A stretch of 64,000 bases of DNA from Megalonaias nervosa (lineage: Eukaryota; Mollusca; Bivalvia; Unionida; Unionidae): contig JAECUM010001127.1 of NCBI GenBank assembly GCA_016617855.1, positions 1 to 64,000 on the forward strand. Reading direction: 5' to 3'. Shown here piece by piece: positions 1-9,589 of this stretch. Numbering within the stretch: the first letter of the stretch is position 1; every line of letters begins with the position of its first letter. The position numbers were made by a program, and so were the translations under genes. A model generated the notes under the pieces. That model did no database searches. It was not told the origin of the DNA and saw nothing but the letters and a program-made list of their open reading frames with translations.

Positions 1-373
1 TGCTGCTTGCATTTTGTGTTGCATTTATATTCTATTATTCTTTGACCTCCTGCAGTCCTTATGTAGCCTTTCTTGTACAGGAGACTAACATAATAATTAG
101 TCCCAGTTTTTACTAATCAGCACAGTTTGTTTGGTTATTGGCTATTCTAACCTGCTTAGGCAATGTAAATAAACTTTTATGGCTGCCTTGTCTGTCCATT
201 CATCTTCATTCAAGCTTTATTCGTTGCTTGTAACCGTTATGCACCTTTTGGTTTTTAGTCACCCTCTGTTGCATGCTAACCTGCTACATAACAGGAACGT
301 GGTGAGTGGTAGCTGTACTAACACCATTTAAGCTATTAACCAGGCCATTCCTAGTACAGATGTGCCTAGAGGT
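1..373. other. Left flank of the Polinton, no gene seen
   Basis: This is AT-rich host sequence with no convincing open frame on either strand. It ends at the outer base of the left terminal inverted repeat. The last five bases before the element (369-373) match the first five after it (12992-12996) at four positions, which may be a decayed target-site duplication. Polintons usually make a 6 bp duplication, so this is weak. Confidence 0.5.
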
Positions 374-772
374 AGTGGTAAAAGAATATGATGTTCCTAG
401 CTCAAAAGATGTTTCTAGCTCAGGAGAGGTTACTGAAACTCTAGATTTATCTCATATTAAACAATAAAGTATAATATAACATGGATTATTATAAAGCGCC
501 AATAAAAAGTGTTGGATTTAATCTAACAAAAAGATTTTTTAAAAGATTAATTCTATTAAATCAGCTTCGAGATATACTGGTGTAGAACCTAAAATAATAA
601 GCGATTGTATTAAAAAGTTGGTTATCATTTATCGAGCAAGTACGGATCAGTATGGTTGTTTGCTGACGAAAACAATAAGAGAATAACGAGTTGGACAACT
701 GATCCAATGTTTGTCATCGAGAACATGGTTGATGTTTTATTTAATAATAATATTTGTAAACATCTACTACTA
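374..772 (+). repeat. Left terminal inverted repeat of the Polinton
   Basis: This segment is the reverse complement of 12597-12991 with scattered substitutions and single-base indels. Its outer part carries short iterated motifs (CCTAGCTCAAAAGA, TTCTAGCTCAGGAG), and its inner part carries a small open frame starting at 481. The two arms diverge inward of about 772/12597. Confidence 0.9.
481..760 (+). pseudogene. NUMOD1-like small DNA-binding protein, left TIR copy (broken)
   Basis: The frame opens at an ATG at 481 with MDYYK. A one-base loss near 549 relative to the right-end copy shifts the frame, and further stops follow. The middle encodes a segment like ASRYTG...IISDCIKK followed, in another frame, by a GSVWLFADE-type stretch. 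That resembles NUMOD1, the helix-turn-helix repeat found beside homing endonucleases. Because it lies wholly inside the terminal repeat, an identical copy faces it at the other end. The function is inferred from resemblance only; it could bind the element ends or be a remnant of an HNH gene. Confidence 0.45.
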
Positions 773-1165
773 CTATAGCCATATTTTGTGATAATCTTTT
801 TCATACCTGCTGACTCTCATTGGTAGAATATCCGTTAACATACTGTGAATAATGCGAAACTGGCGCTTTAAATCATCCCTATCATATTTTACACCTCGCA
901 AATAAGATCGTATCTGATCAAGTAATTTTTTGTAAGTGATACTTGCTATTTTACAAGCATTTATTTTTAGTCTCAAGTCGAGGCTCAATTTTTTTACATG
1001 CTGTTGAAAGAGAGACACCAGCACCATATATTATTAGTAAAAACGGATTTAATGATGCTACACTTGAGACTATGCCAGAGCCGGTCATTAGCAGTGGTAA
1101 ATATAATATTTCTCGAAGTATTCTACTGTAGTGCTTATAACATTGTTTTACACACCAAAGGGTTT
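773..1165 (-). pseudogene. Hypothetical Polinton protein with a hydrophobic hairpin (frameshifted)
   Basis: I do not recognise this gene. The upstream half (about 1165-1000) encodes a hydrophobic stretch containing LLMTGSGIVSSVASLNPF and LLIIYGAGVSLSTA, suggesting a membrane hairpin. The downstream half (1000-773) is an amphipathic, basic helical region with KINACKIASITYKKLLDQI and ends at the inner edge of the TIR. The two halves are in different frames, joined by a shift near 980-1000, and no clear start codon remains. It is the last gene of the minus-strand block that begins with the fibre-like gene at 4001, and it follows the previous gene closely. Confidence 0.45.
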
Positions 1166-1196
1166 ATGATAAAATTTATAATATTGTACTAGTGCT

Positions 1197-1625
1197 TCAA
1201 CATTTTGTTTTGGAATTTCTTCTGAAATCTGATTGAAATCGGTGATGTGTTTTTTCATTATACAATATTTGTTCACAATTTTTCAACAATTGTAAAACTT
1301 CTAGTACCAACATTGGATCAAGAAAATTACGAAATTCATGACTGTGAGAATCAGCTAAAATCTCTCTGTACTTGTCATAAACATCTGACGAAGTATCATT
1401 ATATCGTTTATCTGTTAGTACCTCATTTTTCTTTAGCCAAGCATATGAATAAAAAAAGTCTTCTAATTCACCTTAATACAAATCTGTTTTATTTACTAAA
1501 TTACCGTAATCTTTTTCTGTTTCATCAATAAACCCTAATACCAAGCTTATTTTATCTGACTTGAAATTTTTGAGAACAGGATGTTGTCTGAGAATTGCAT
1601 ATGCGACTACAAAATTTATTGACAT
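1197..1625 (-). pseudogene. Hypothetical Polinton protein, about 142 codons, one internal stop
   Basis: Reading from an ATG at 1625 (MSINFVVAYAILRQHP), the frame runs to a stop at 1197 with a single in-frame stop near the middle (after NKTDLY). It starts four bases after the stop of the preceding gene, a compact viral-style spacing. The protein looks soluble and mostly helical, with many charged residues and an FLDPMLVLEVLQLLKNC helix near the end. I see no known motif. It belongs to the same block as the fibre-like gene, so a virion-surface or early role is possible but unproven. Confidence 0.45.
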
Positions 1626-1628
1626 TAA

Positions 1629-2066
1629 TTATTTAACCTTGTCTAGTTCAATTGTGAGAAGACGAATAGCAGAAGCTACTTTTAACATTATTTTTTCATA
1701 TGGTTTTGTGAGTATTTTCTCAATTTCATCATAATAATTTCGTAATGACAAGTGTCTAGAGAGTTAGATTGATGAAAATGGAATATCATCTTCTTCACTT
1801 ATGTCGTAAAAAGAATCAAGTTTTACTTCTAACTTTGTTTGTGTTATTTCTTCAAAAAACTTTTCTCGCTCATCATCACGAAGATAACTAATTTCATCGT
1901 AAAAATTTTTGATTATCTTTAGAGATCTGTCAACAATAATCCGATCAAATTCTACTTTTTTAGGTATTATTGGCAAAATTGCGTTTGAGTACACTTTAAT
2001 AATTAACACCGTATCAACCGTCATAGTAACGATATTAAATAGGGTTTCTTTGTCGTGGTATTTCAT
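1629..2066 (-). pseudogene. Hypothetical Polinton protein, acidic helical
   Basis: The first ATG is at 2066 (MKYHDKETLF), although the frame is open a little further upstream. It reads through KVEFDRIIVDRSLKIIKNFY and YLRDDEREKFFEEI to a stop at 1764, and the same frame then continues to a second stop at 1629. The stop at 1764 is therefore probably a nonsense mutation and the original product about 145 residues. The content is helix-rich and charged. No domain is recognised. The next gene starts four bases downstream. Confidence 0.45.
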
Positions 2067-2134
2067 GCCGAGACACTTAAAAATTTCTTGTTTTAAAAAA
2101 CTATTATATAATTTCTTGTTTCTTCTTGTTCCTA

Positions 2135-2583
2135 TTATCTAGATTCCGATAGTTTGTCGAGACGATCATGGTTATCGTTCATTTGTTTTTCCACCTGCAC
2201 TACTCGTGCTATTAATAAACCTGATCGCATTATCAAATTTATATTTTTAAAATCAAGTTCAAGCAATATTTTGTTAAACAGGATTTCAACTTGTTTTTGT
2301 TCTTCTAGACAATCATCAGGATGATAGTATCTGCTTCGAATATCAAAGTTTTCTATTGCTTTTTTTCAGTTGTGGTCCTCGCATATGCATAACACGAACA
2401 AAATTGTTTTCTTCTTCTGACAATGGAGAATTTATCATTGGAATTGTAACATTTTTTGTAGTATTTATCACACGTGCCGCTAGTGATTCATCCTTAACAT
2501 CTGTTTTTTTGTTAAGAATATTATCATAAAGTTCTCTCGCAACGGTTAAAATTGGTGGTTCTGAAATTATTTTATAGCATCAG
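2135..2583 (-). pseudogene. Hypothetical Polinton protein downstream of the fibre-like gene
   Basis: The frame begins directly after the fibre-like gene stop (2585), reads through VARELYDNILNKKTDVKD and EEENNFVRVMHMRGPQLKK, shifts by one base in a run of A residues near 2365, and then runs through HPDDCLEEQKQVEILFNKIL to a stop at 2135. The C-terminus looks like a coiled coil (VEKQMNDNHDRLDKL). No start codon in frame is obvious. I recognise no family. Position directly after a fibre-like gene, plus a coiled coil, could suit a structural accessory protein; this is inference. Confidence 0.4.
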
Positions 2584-2584
2584 A

Positions 2585-4001
2585 TTAAATTTGATCATCG
2601 AGTGTGCATATTTGAAATGCTGTCAGTCCTGGAAAAGGATGTTCAGGAGCGACAACATAAAATAGAAAATACAAGTACTTGTTAACAGTTTTTTCTGTCG
2701 GAAGTGTAAAATATTGTGTTGTTGAGATATACGTGTTATCTGTACTATACAATGTTGTCCAGTTGATATCATCGTTTGATCCTTCAAACCGGCAATTATA
2801 AAGTCGACCAACACTAGAGTTTAATCGGCCGCGCAGATGAAATTGCCAAATAGCAACTGCAGTAGGACATTTAATTTTAATCCAAAAGTTTTCAACTTCC
2901 CTGCTTGTTGTCTATTCCTGTCTATCAGAGAAAGTGTGATGAGGATAGTTTTCAGGATAGTATGCTTATGCGCTTACCTCAAACCCAACCCGATTATCCG
3001 TTGCCTTAAAAAGTGTTGGAATATACCCAACATTGCTTTTGATTCGTTTTACACCAAAAGACAGACTGTCAACATACGCTTTATTTGTCAGATCATTAGG
3101 GTTAACTGGAACATATGTTCTCATTATTTTGTTGCTTCTCATGTTTATATTGCCTGTCATTGGTCCGCCGGATCGCATTAAATATGGGGTAAGTTCTTCT
3201 TTTAACTGAGCATAACTAATAGAATCAGTTTCATTAGCTGGTGGCAAGGTTGTAGGTAATCCAGTTATTTTTAAATTATTAATTATTATCAGGTTACCTG
3301 TCATTGTGTCGCCAGACTTATAGAGCCAGTTATCGTCAACAGATTTTAATTGTGCATAACTTACAGCTTGTGTGTTATCAACATTTGCTGGTGGAGATGC
3401 AGTTTCCAAGTTTAATATTTATTTGCCAAACATGCTGAGATTGCCGATCATTGTATCACCTGCTTTTTTGAGTTTAATACCATCGACATACATTAACTGT
3501 AATAAACTTGTTGCTTGTGTTAGATTAAAGTTTACTGGTGGATATGCAGTTTCTTAGTTTATTATCCTTTTTTCTGACATATCAATATTGCCTGAAACAC
3601 CTCCGCCAGATTTATTTAGTTTGCTGTCGTCAACAGATTTCAGGTGTGCATAACTAACAGCTTGTGTATTAACAACATTTATTGGCGGATAATTTGTTTC
3701 AAAGTTTATTATCTTTTTTTTTACATATCAGTATTACCTGTGACAACGCCAGATTTATTTAGCTTGCTGTTATCAACAGATTTCAGTTGTGCAGAACTAA
3801 CAGCTTGTGTATTAACAACATTTATTGGCGGATAAATTTGTTTCTAAACCTAATATTCGTTGATTTGACATAGACAGGTTTCCTGTCATTGTATCGCCAG
3901 TTTTTTTTCAGGTAGCCTGATAAGTCAATATTGCCGTTTGGCATGGTACTTATAGCCAACGAATCTCCTAATGATGTTCCAAATTTTGTATAATAACTCA
4001 T
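2585..4001 (-). pseudogene. Fibre-like gene: phage tail-fibre repeats and discoidin-like head
   Basis: The reading starts at an ATG at 4001 (MSYYTKFGTSLGD). Six repeats follow, each carrying a GDTMTGN-type motif (3879-3898, 3732-3749, 3587-3607, 3441-3460, 3293-3313, 3150-3170), spaced by stretches such as PPANVDNTQAVSYAQLKS. The last repeat ends in DLTNKAYVDSL. This is the pattern of bacteriophage tail-fibre shaft repeats. The C-terminal region (about 2960-2585) reads CRFEGSNDDINWTTLYS and later YLYFLFYVVAPEHPF, which resembles an F5/8-type C (discoidin) galactose-binding fold. Several stops and frameshifts break the gene. The likely role was receptor binding on the capsid vertex. It runs divergently from the capsid block. 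The shaft call is fairly sure; the head fold is a motif-level judgement. Confidence 0.65.
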
Positions 4002-4045
4002 TATTTATTTGATGTCTGACAATTTTTATCAACTTATTTTCTAAT

Positions 4046-4401
4046 ATGTCGATCTAAAATTTTGATACAGATAAATTGGTGCAACATAAACACAACAACG
4101 AACTTCCAGATTGCCATTATCTTATTGTTGGGAGAAATGGGTCGGGAAAAACAAATTTGCTTATGAATTTACTGCTGGGCGATAATTGTAACTATGAGCG
4201 AGTTTATATTTATACAATTAACCCACAACAGGATACGTACGAGCTACTTAACATATATAATAACAAACGTCGTGATGATCTTGAGGCTGGTGAAGATTTT
4301 TTTATCATCAGACAACCAGAAGAACTTATCCCAGTTAATCAACTTGATCAGATGAACATAAGATAGTTGTTTTTGATGATATTCTGCTAAACAATGTTGA
4401 G
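4046..4401 (+). pseudogene. FtsK/HerA-A32-type DNA packaging ATPase, truncated
   Basis: An ATG at 4046 is followed after three codons by a stop at 4055. The main stretch then reads LPDCHYLIVGRNGSGKTNLL, where GRNGSGKT is a perfect Walker A motif. The frame hits a stop at 4364, but Walker B (KIVVFDDIL) is present in the +1 frame at 4360-4386. Four codons later, in that same frame, comes the start of the penton-type gene. Polinton packaging ATPases are usually over 200 residues, so the part beyond Walker B is missing, apparently by deletion. In active relatives this enzyme pumps DNA into the capsid. Confidence 0.85.
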
Positions 4402-5165
4402 ATGAATAAAATAACAACCTTATTACTCGACTCTAGTACAGATGCTAAAGATAGCGCAAATTTTTCAGTAAATTATATTCCACCAATACAACTTGATCCT
4501 GAAAAACAATATGAGATTGGACTAATTTCCTGCACGTCATGGCATTCTATGGCTAACGTAAAAGCTGGAGTAAATGATGAATTTACATTTTATCTGCAAC
4601 TGCAAGCGCCTCCAGCGCTATGGACTACATTTAAAATTCCACAAGGAGCTTATAATGTCACTGATCTAAATAAAACAATAAAAGAGCTAATAACAAAAGT
4701 AAACAGTGTCGCTGATAATTTTGAGCTGACACCGAATTATAACACGTTATGAGCTAGAATAACATTAAAAAATAATATATTAATCGATTTTTCTTTAGCA
4801 ACAAGTATAGAGTCGCTGATAGGATTTTATCATAAACAATATGGATCAACCACAGAACAAAGTATAACATATCACGGTGATCTGCCAGTAAATATAACTG
4901 ATGTAAACACAATATTAATAAATTGCTCTATTGCAGCTGGATCTTACTCAGCCTGAGACAGTAAAGGACAAACAATATACAGTTTTTCACCAGACGTTCC
5001 ACCAAGTTCGCTCATGCAAATTAATCCACGGCAAGTTATTTATTATCCGCTAAATATTGAAAATCAGATAACAGAAATAAATATGCAACTGACAGATCAG
5101 TCTGATGACAACTGGATTTGAATAATGAGGTTGTTACTTATTATTTGTACCTACGAGCGCAATAG
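4402..5165 (+). pseudogene. Minor capsid (penton-type) protein
   Basis: The frame starts MNKITTLLLDSS and contains IQLDPEKQYEIGLISCTSW, FKIPQGAYNVTDLNKTI, then PDVPPSSLMQINPRQVIYYP, ending VVTYYLYLRAQ before a TAG at 5165. This series (a YEIGL block, an IPQGAY block, a VPP block and a late YYP block) matches the single jelly-roll penton-type protein of animal Polintons, about 250 residues. Stops lie at 4750 and 4954 and a frameshift near 5118. It would form the five-fold vertices and sits, as usual, between the ATPase and the major capsid gene. Confidence 0.75.
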
Positions 5166-5192
5166 ATTTTTGTACAACCTCATTGATATAAC

Positions 5193-5560
5193 ATGAGACA
5201 AAGAAAAAAAGTTTATAGAACAAAAATAGTTGGAGGATTTTTAGGAAATATATTTGCTAAAATTATTGAAAATGTTCCAGGAATACCGCATCAAGTTGCA
5301 CCAGTTGCACTTGACGCATCAAAAGCTTTTGCAACTGGAGATGCATCTGCCGCTGGCACTGCAGAAGACAAAAAATAGCTGATAAAATAAAAGGTCAATC
5401 TGCGCCAACGGTTGCAGATATAAAACAAGTTATATCAGAAATCGCCCCAACAAAAAAACCTAAACATGCAATAATAACAACAAAAATAATTTTATCGCCA
5501 AAAAGCGAGCAAATTATACAAAAAATAATATCTAAAGCAACAGCACCAAATTTTATGTAA
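5193..5560 (+). pseudogene. Small basic Polinton protein of unknown role
   Basis: It begins MRQRKKVYRTKIVGGFLGN and continues through an Ala-rich stretch to a stop at 5376. One frame over, the coding character continues through VADIKQVISEIAPTKKP to a stop at 5558, giving about 122 residues originally. The basic N-terminus followed by GGFLGNIF resembles the small DNA-binding or membrane-active virion proteins of adenovirus-type particles, but I cannot name the family. It lies between the two capsid genes. Confidence 0.5.
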
Positions 5561-5575
5561 CCTAATAAATAAAAA

Positions 5576-7052
5576 ATGTCTGTTAAAAATTATCTTGATT
5601 TAGCAGAGACTTATGACACAGACGACACAGTAACAGAATTCGAGTATGTTGAGTATCTTGACGAAAATTCTAATGAACCAAATAAGGCCGGCGTAAGAAC
5701 ATTTAATACGCGGGATGAGGACGTATGACTTTTGCCTCACAAAGCAATGTTGGAAGTACGTGGCCAGATTATAACAGTAGCTAATCCACCAGTCGCAATT
5801 GCAGCTAACGCATAAATATCTCTTATAAACAACGGCAAGAGCTTATTTAAAAGTGCTAGATATCAGTTAGCTAATCAAACGATTTAAAATATTTCGAGTC
5901 ACCTACAAGTTGCGAGCACTATACTAAGTATTATTTCGTTTTCCGATGATTACTCCAGATCGACTGCAACTAACAATTTCATGGTGCTGATGCTGCGGCG
6001 GATGTTGTAATTGTAAGAAATATTCTTATTGCTAACACCTATTCTTTTGGTTTAGATGCATCAGCTGCAGACGCTAACGCAGACGCTACAAGTGTTTTAC
6101 TTACTGCTGCTTGTAATAATCTTAGTGCAGCTCCACCAGCTGCAGCTGCAGATGGCGCTGCAATGTTAGATTTAGTTAATAACATAATTGCTAACATCAA
6201 AAGAAATATAGGTTACAATGAAGGTTATGCCAAGAGAAAGGCACTTACAGCAGAATCACGTCAAATTACAATGATGCTACTGTTAAGCACAATTTTTGGA
6301 TTTTGCAGGGACTACAATAAAGTATTCGTGGAGTTAAACATGCACTAATTGTAGATCGAGCAGACCGAAATGACTGTTTACTTCGAGCTGGCGGAGCTGA
6401 TGTACAATTTATCATAAACAAACTTGCGCTGTGGATGCCACGAATAACGCCATCAATCACAAAAACGGCAGAATTAAATGATATGCTTCAAAAAAACACA
6501 AACAGAATTTATTTTCAGCAACATAAAATATATCAAATAGCTGTTCCAAATACCACCGACTACACATAGCAAGTTACAACAACGTCAAGTGAACAACTAC
6601 CGCGGCAATTGTTAGCTGTATATCAGCAGCAAACGCGACGCGGTGACCAGCAACACAATAATGCAGTATTTGATAACGCCGATGTTAGGAGAATATACGC
6701 TAGAATAAACTCCAAACAGTATCCAGAACGAGCGATAGAATGTAATTTTGCAAATAACGCCAACAAAAATCTTACTCGACCGTACATGTATCTGCTCGAC
6801 GCAGTGCAAAACTATCAGGATGTTGGAGACGGATCTCAGATATCAGTAGAGGAATTTCGTACACTTTGTCCGATATTTTATTTTGATGTTAGTAAACGTA
6901 GCGAGAGAGCTGTCGCTTCTACAGCTGATATTGAAATTACTTGGACATTAGGAGTAATTCCAGCAGCACAACTGTATGTGTACGCGCTAGTGATCAGCGA
7001 CAGATTTACAAGAATTGACTCTATCGGAGGTAAAAGGTCAGTCCAAGTTTGA
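5576..7052 (+). pseudogene. Major capsid protein (double jelly-roll), multiply broken
   Basis: The frame opens MSVKNYLDLAETYDTDD. Segments such as ISLINNGKSLFKSARYQL and ISFSDDYSRS match the N-terminal jelly-roll signature (NN...LF...Y.L, then S.DDY) of Polinton capsid proteins. The C-terminal 147 codons (6609-7049) are open and contain EFRTLCPIFYFDVSKRSER and YVYALVISDRFTRID, a strongly conserved ending. In between are an Ala-rich insertion (about 6050-6170), stops near 5728, 5812, 5887 and 6346, and frame changes. Total span would encode about 490 residues, somewhat shorter than usual. It would build the pseudo-hexameric capsid shell. Confidence 0.85.
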
Positions 7053-7086
7053 AAAAACCTCAAATTTAATCTGTAATCTTTATATA

Positions 7087-7471
7087 ATGACAAAATATAT
7101 TGTAAAAGAAATATATTTGATGGTCAAGTTAAAAATTAGCAGCTGCTGTTGCTAAGCAGAGGCAGGTTTCATTAAAAATAAGATATGGTGATAAAGGTAT
7201 TTTAACAAACTTAATGCTAACCAAAAAAACAAATAAATAAATACTATCGCAAAAAACCTTTTGTTTTAAATTTAAGTGCCACACAGATAACTGCGATGGC
7301 AAAACAAGGTGGTTTCTTAGGACCGGCAATAGCTGTAATAGCCAAAACGTTAATACCTAAAAATGTTTGCCAATACTTGGTACATTAGGATTAGCAGCAG
7401 CTTCTGGCGCAGTATCTGGCACAACGAAAAAGGTTGTCTCAGGCGATGGTATAAAGAAAATTTTTGCCTAA
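7087..7471 (+). pseudogene. Gly/Ala-rich small virion-type protein (pX-like)
   Basis: After MTKYIVK the coding signal hops frame several times: a basic segment with KQRQVSLKIRYGDKG, then LNLSATQITAMAKQGGFLGP, then GTLGLAAASGAVSGTTKKVV. The order (a helix of the LSxxQI type, then GGFLG, then a hydrophobic Gly/Ala helix) recurs in small proteins next to Polinton capsid genes and has been compared with adenovirus core protein X. The name is tentative. Frameshifts near 7130, 7230 and 7363 destroy it. Confidence 0.45.
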
Positions 7472-7482
7472 AGATAAATATA

Positions 7483-7983
7483 ATGACCCGACGAAAAACG
7501 GCAAAAAGAAAGAAAACAAAAAAAACCCAACAAACAAACAAAGACGGATTTATAGGACCGTTGCTGGCAGGAGTAGCGGGAAGTCTATTGCCAAATATGC
7601 TGGGAATTCGCCGAGGACTAACATTGCCAGGCACAAGGCCGCGTAACTTTGATATACTTGATAAGCTCAAAAAAGTATTAAAAAATCGTGGAGTTTATTC
7701 CAAAGATGAACTCAGTCGCGATGCGATTGCTGGTGGTTCGTGTGTTATAAATATACAAAACTTCAATGACGGATCAGGCACGCATTGGATAGCTGTTTGT
7801 GTAAACAATTATTTTGAATCATTTGGACTTCCACCTGGTGACGCAATACAAAATTGTATCAACAAAAGATATAAAATAATAAATTATTCGTCTAATCAAA
7901 TTCAACCAATTGGAACAACTGCTTGTAGATACTATTGCTTGATGTTCATAAAACAAATGTCCGATCCTAAATTTAATTTTTGA
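7483..7983 (+). CDS. Adenain-like cysteine protease (maturation protease), open frame
   Basis: An intact 166-codon frame starts at the ATG at 7483. Residues 1-45 are very basic and then hydrophobic (DGFIGPLLAGVAGSLLP), resembling the small protein encoded just upstream. The protease domain follows, with the catalytic order of adenovirus protease: His101 in GTHW, Glu112 in ESFG, Gln141 and Cys148, the last two seven residues apart as in adenain. The residue after the nucleophile is Arg instead of the usual Gly (ACRYYC). In the family this enzyme cleaves capsid precursors. It is one of only two clearly undamaged genes in the element. An in-frame extension further upstream exists but crosses the previous gene, so I chose 7483. 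Confidence 0.8.
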   Translation: MTRRKTAKRKKTKKTQQTNKDGFIGPLLAGVAGSLLPNMLGIRRGLTLPGTRPRNFDILDKLKKVLKNRGVYSKDELSRDAIAGGSCVINIQNFNDGSGTHWIAVCVNNYFESFGLPPGDAIQNCINKRYKIINYSSNQIQPIGTTACRYYCLMFIKQMSDPKFNF

Positions 7984-8081
7984 AAATTTATTTTACAGTT
8001 TGACAAGCAAGCATGCCACGCCAATGATGAGATTGCAGTTAATTTTGTATAAACTTCTTGATATAATCAAGGAATATAAAA

Positions 8082-8289
8082 ATGTCAACATACTGTCTCA
8101 AGTGCAAAACTAAAGCAGAAAATATTGATGAAACAACAGCAAAAAAAATAAAAAAAAAAAAAAAAAAATAATAATAGAATGATGCTGAAAAGTATTTGCG
8201 CAATCTGCGGAAAAAGTAAAAGTATGTTTTTAATGAAATTATCCGGAGATGGTTGCCCGTGTGATAAAGGTATTTTAGTAGAAGATTAA
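8082..8289 (+). pseudogene. Small zinc-ribbon protein
   Basis: It starts MSTYCLKCKTKAENID, enters a long A-rich tract (8140-8170) with two stops, and resumes in another frame with MMLKSICAICGKSKSMF and ends at 8289. Two CxxC pairs (CLKC and CAIC) about 30 residues apart give a zinc-ribbon layout. Small proteins of this form are common between protease and PLA2/integrase genes in animal Polintons. The role is unknown. Slippage in the A tract probably caused the frame loss. Confidence 0.6.
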
Positions 8290-8295
8290 TAAATA

Positions 8296-8775
8296 ATGAT
8301 ATGCGAGTGCGATTGTAATAGAGATCTATGTCTGGAGCAAGATAAAATTGTTACATACTGTCAGAAATGCAACAACAGAGAAATAATTGGAACAGGTATA
8401 GATATACTTAAATTAATTGGCAAGTTGCCGAAACCAATAGGCGGTGGACATTACCAAGCCATAAATACACCTGAGCTTATAATCCTCTTGATAAATAACT
8501 AGATGAAAAAGGATAATCCGCTGCCGGGACAAGAGCCTTACAATCAAGTTGATGCAATTGCAATGCGTCATGATATCTGCTATCGTGATAACAAACAAGA
8601 TAAGCACAGTTGTGATAAAGTAATTCTTGATGAACTTCATGATATGAAACCTGTAAATATGCGACAGCGTGTTGACCGAAGGCAGGTGCAGGGTTTTATT
8701 GGAGCAAAATATAAATTGGGACTCGGTAGAGAAGCATTGTATGATGATCTTGCATTAGAGCTACACAAACCTAAA
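8296..8775 (+). pseudogene. Parvovirus VP1-type phospholipase A2-like domain
   Basis: An N-terminal part from the ATG at 8296 carries further Cys pairs (MICECDCNRD, YCQKC), then reaches GGHYQAINTPE and a stop at 8500. The frame resumes and encodes QVDAIAMRHDICYRDN, where HDxCY (8569-8583) is the catalytic helix of viral PLA2 domains, followed by DELHDMKPVNMRQRVDRR. The calcium-binding YGPG loop upstream is not intact. Such domains help parvoviruses breach endosomes and are also known in Polintons. The C-terminus (ALELHKPKRKCFP) runs into the integrase, so the two may originally have been one polyprotein. Confidence 0.75.
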
Positions 8776-9589
8776 AGAAAATGTTTCCCCGACTTAAAGT
8801 TGTAGCAAATGCCGTTGATGATATCTGGGCAATAGATTTATTTGATGTGTCAAATCTTGCTCAGTTTAATGATAACAAAAAATATTTTTTTAACGTTATA
8901 GACGTTTTTAGCAAATATGCGTTTAGTGTACCTGTTTCAGATAAGACAGGAACATCGATAACTGATAATAACAAGTACAGAAAGAAAACCAAATATAATC
9001 TGGAATGATCATGGAGCAGAGTTTTTGAATAAAAAATTTGAGCAGTTTTTGGAACAAAATAACATCAAAAATATGTTACAGGAAATGAAGGCAAGAGCGT
9101 TATCGTCGAGGGATTTAATCGAAAAAATCCACAAATATTTGACAGCTAAAAATACAAATAAATATATTGACAATCTACAAAAAAATGTTGATAAATATAA
9201 TAACACGAAACACAGATCAATAAAAATGTTGCCAGAGGACGCAATTAAAAATTAGCAAACGAAAACATGTACCGCAGACATAAATTTAAAGTTGGTGATA
9301 AAGTTAGAATTTCTCTAACGAAAAAAAAAAAAAATTTGAAAAAGGATTTACTCCAAACTGGAGCGAAGAAGTATTTGTTGTTGATAAAGTTTTACTGACA
9401 ATACCAGTTACCTATGCGTTAAAAGATTTATTAGATGGGCCTATAACTGGTAGTTTTTACGGACAAGAACTTCAAAACCTCGAACAAGATATATTTGTTT
9501 TTGAAAAAGTTATTAGGAAGAAAGGCAATAAAAGTTTAGTTAAATGGCGTGGGTATAGCGATAAATTTAACAGCTGGGTTCCAACTTAG
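8760..9589 (+). pseudogene. Polinton integrase (rve) with C-terminal chromodomain
   Basis: The RNase H-like core begins with VDDIWAIDLFD (first catalytic Asp) and FFNVIDVFSKYAFSVPV. The second Asp lies in WNDHGAEFLN (about 9001-9030). The catalytic Glu motif survives only in a different frame near 9100-9125, bracketed by two compensating shifts. Then come YNNTKHRSIKMLPEDAI, an SH3-like HKFKVGDKVRISL and, at the end, a chromodomain with LVKWRGYSDKFNSWVPT, stop at 9587. This order (core, SH3-like, chromodomain) is classic for Polinton integrases, which insert the element and target chromatin. A stop at 9253 and an A-run at 9325 also break the frame. Confidence 0.88.

Noticed and set aside
6609..7052. 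Separate intact 147-codon gene
   Set aside because: It is the conserved C-terminal part of the broken major capsid gene (ending PIFYFDVSK and ALVISDRF), not an independent gene.
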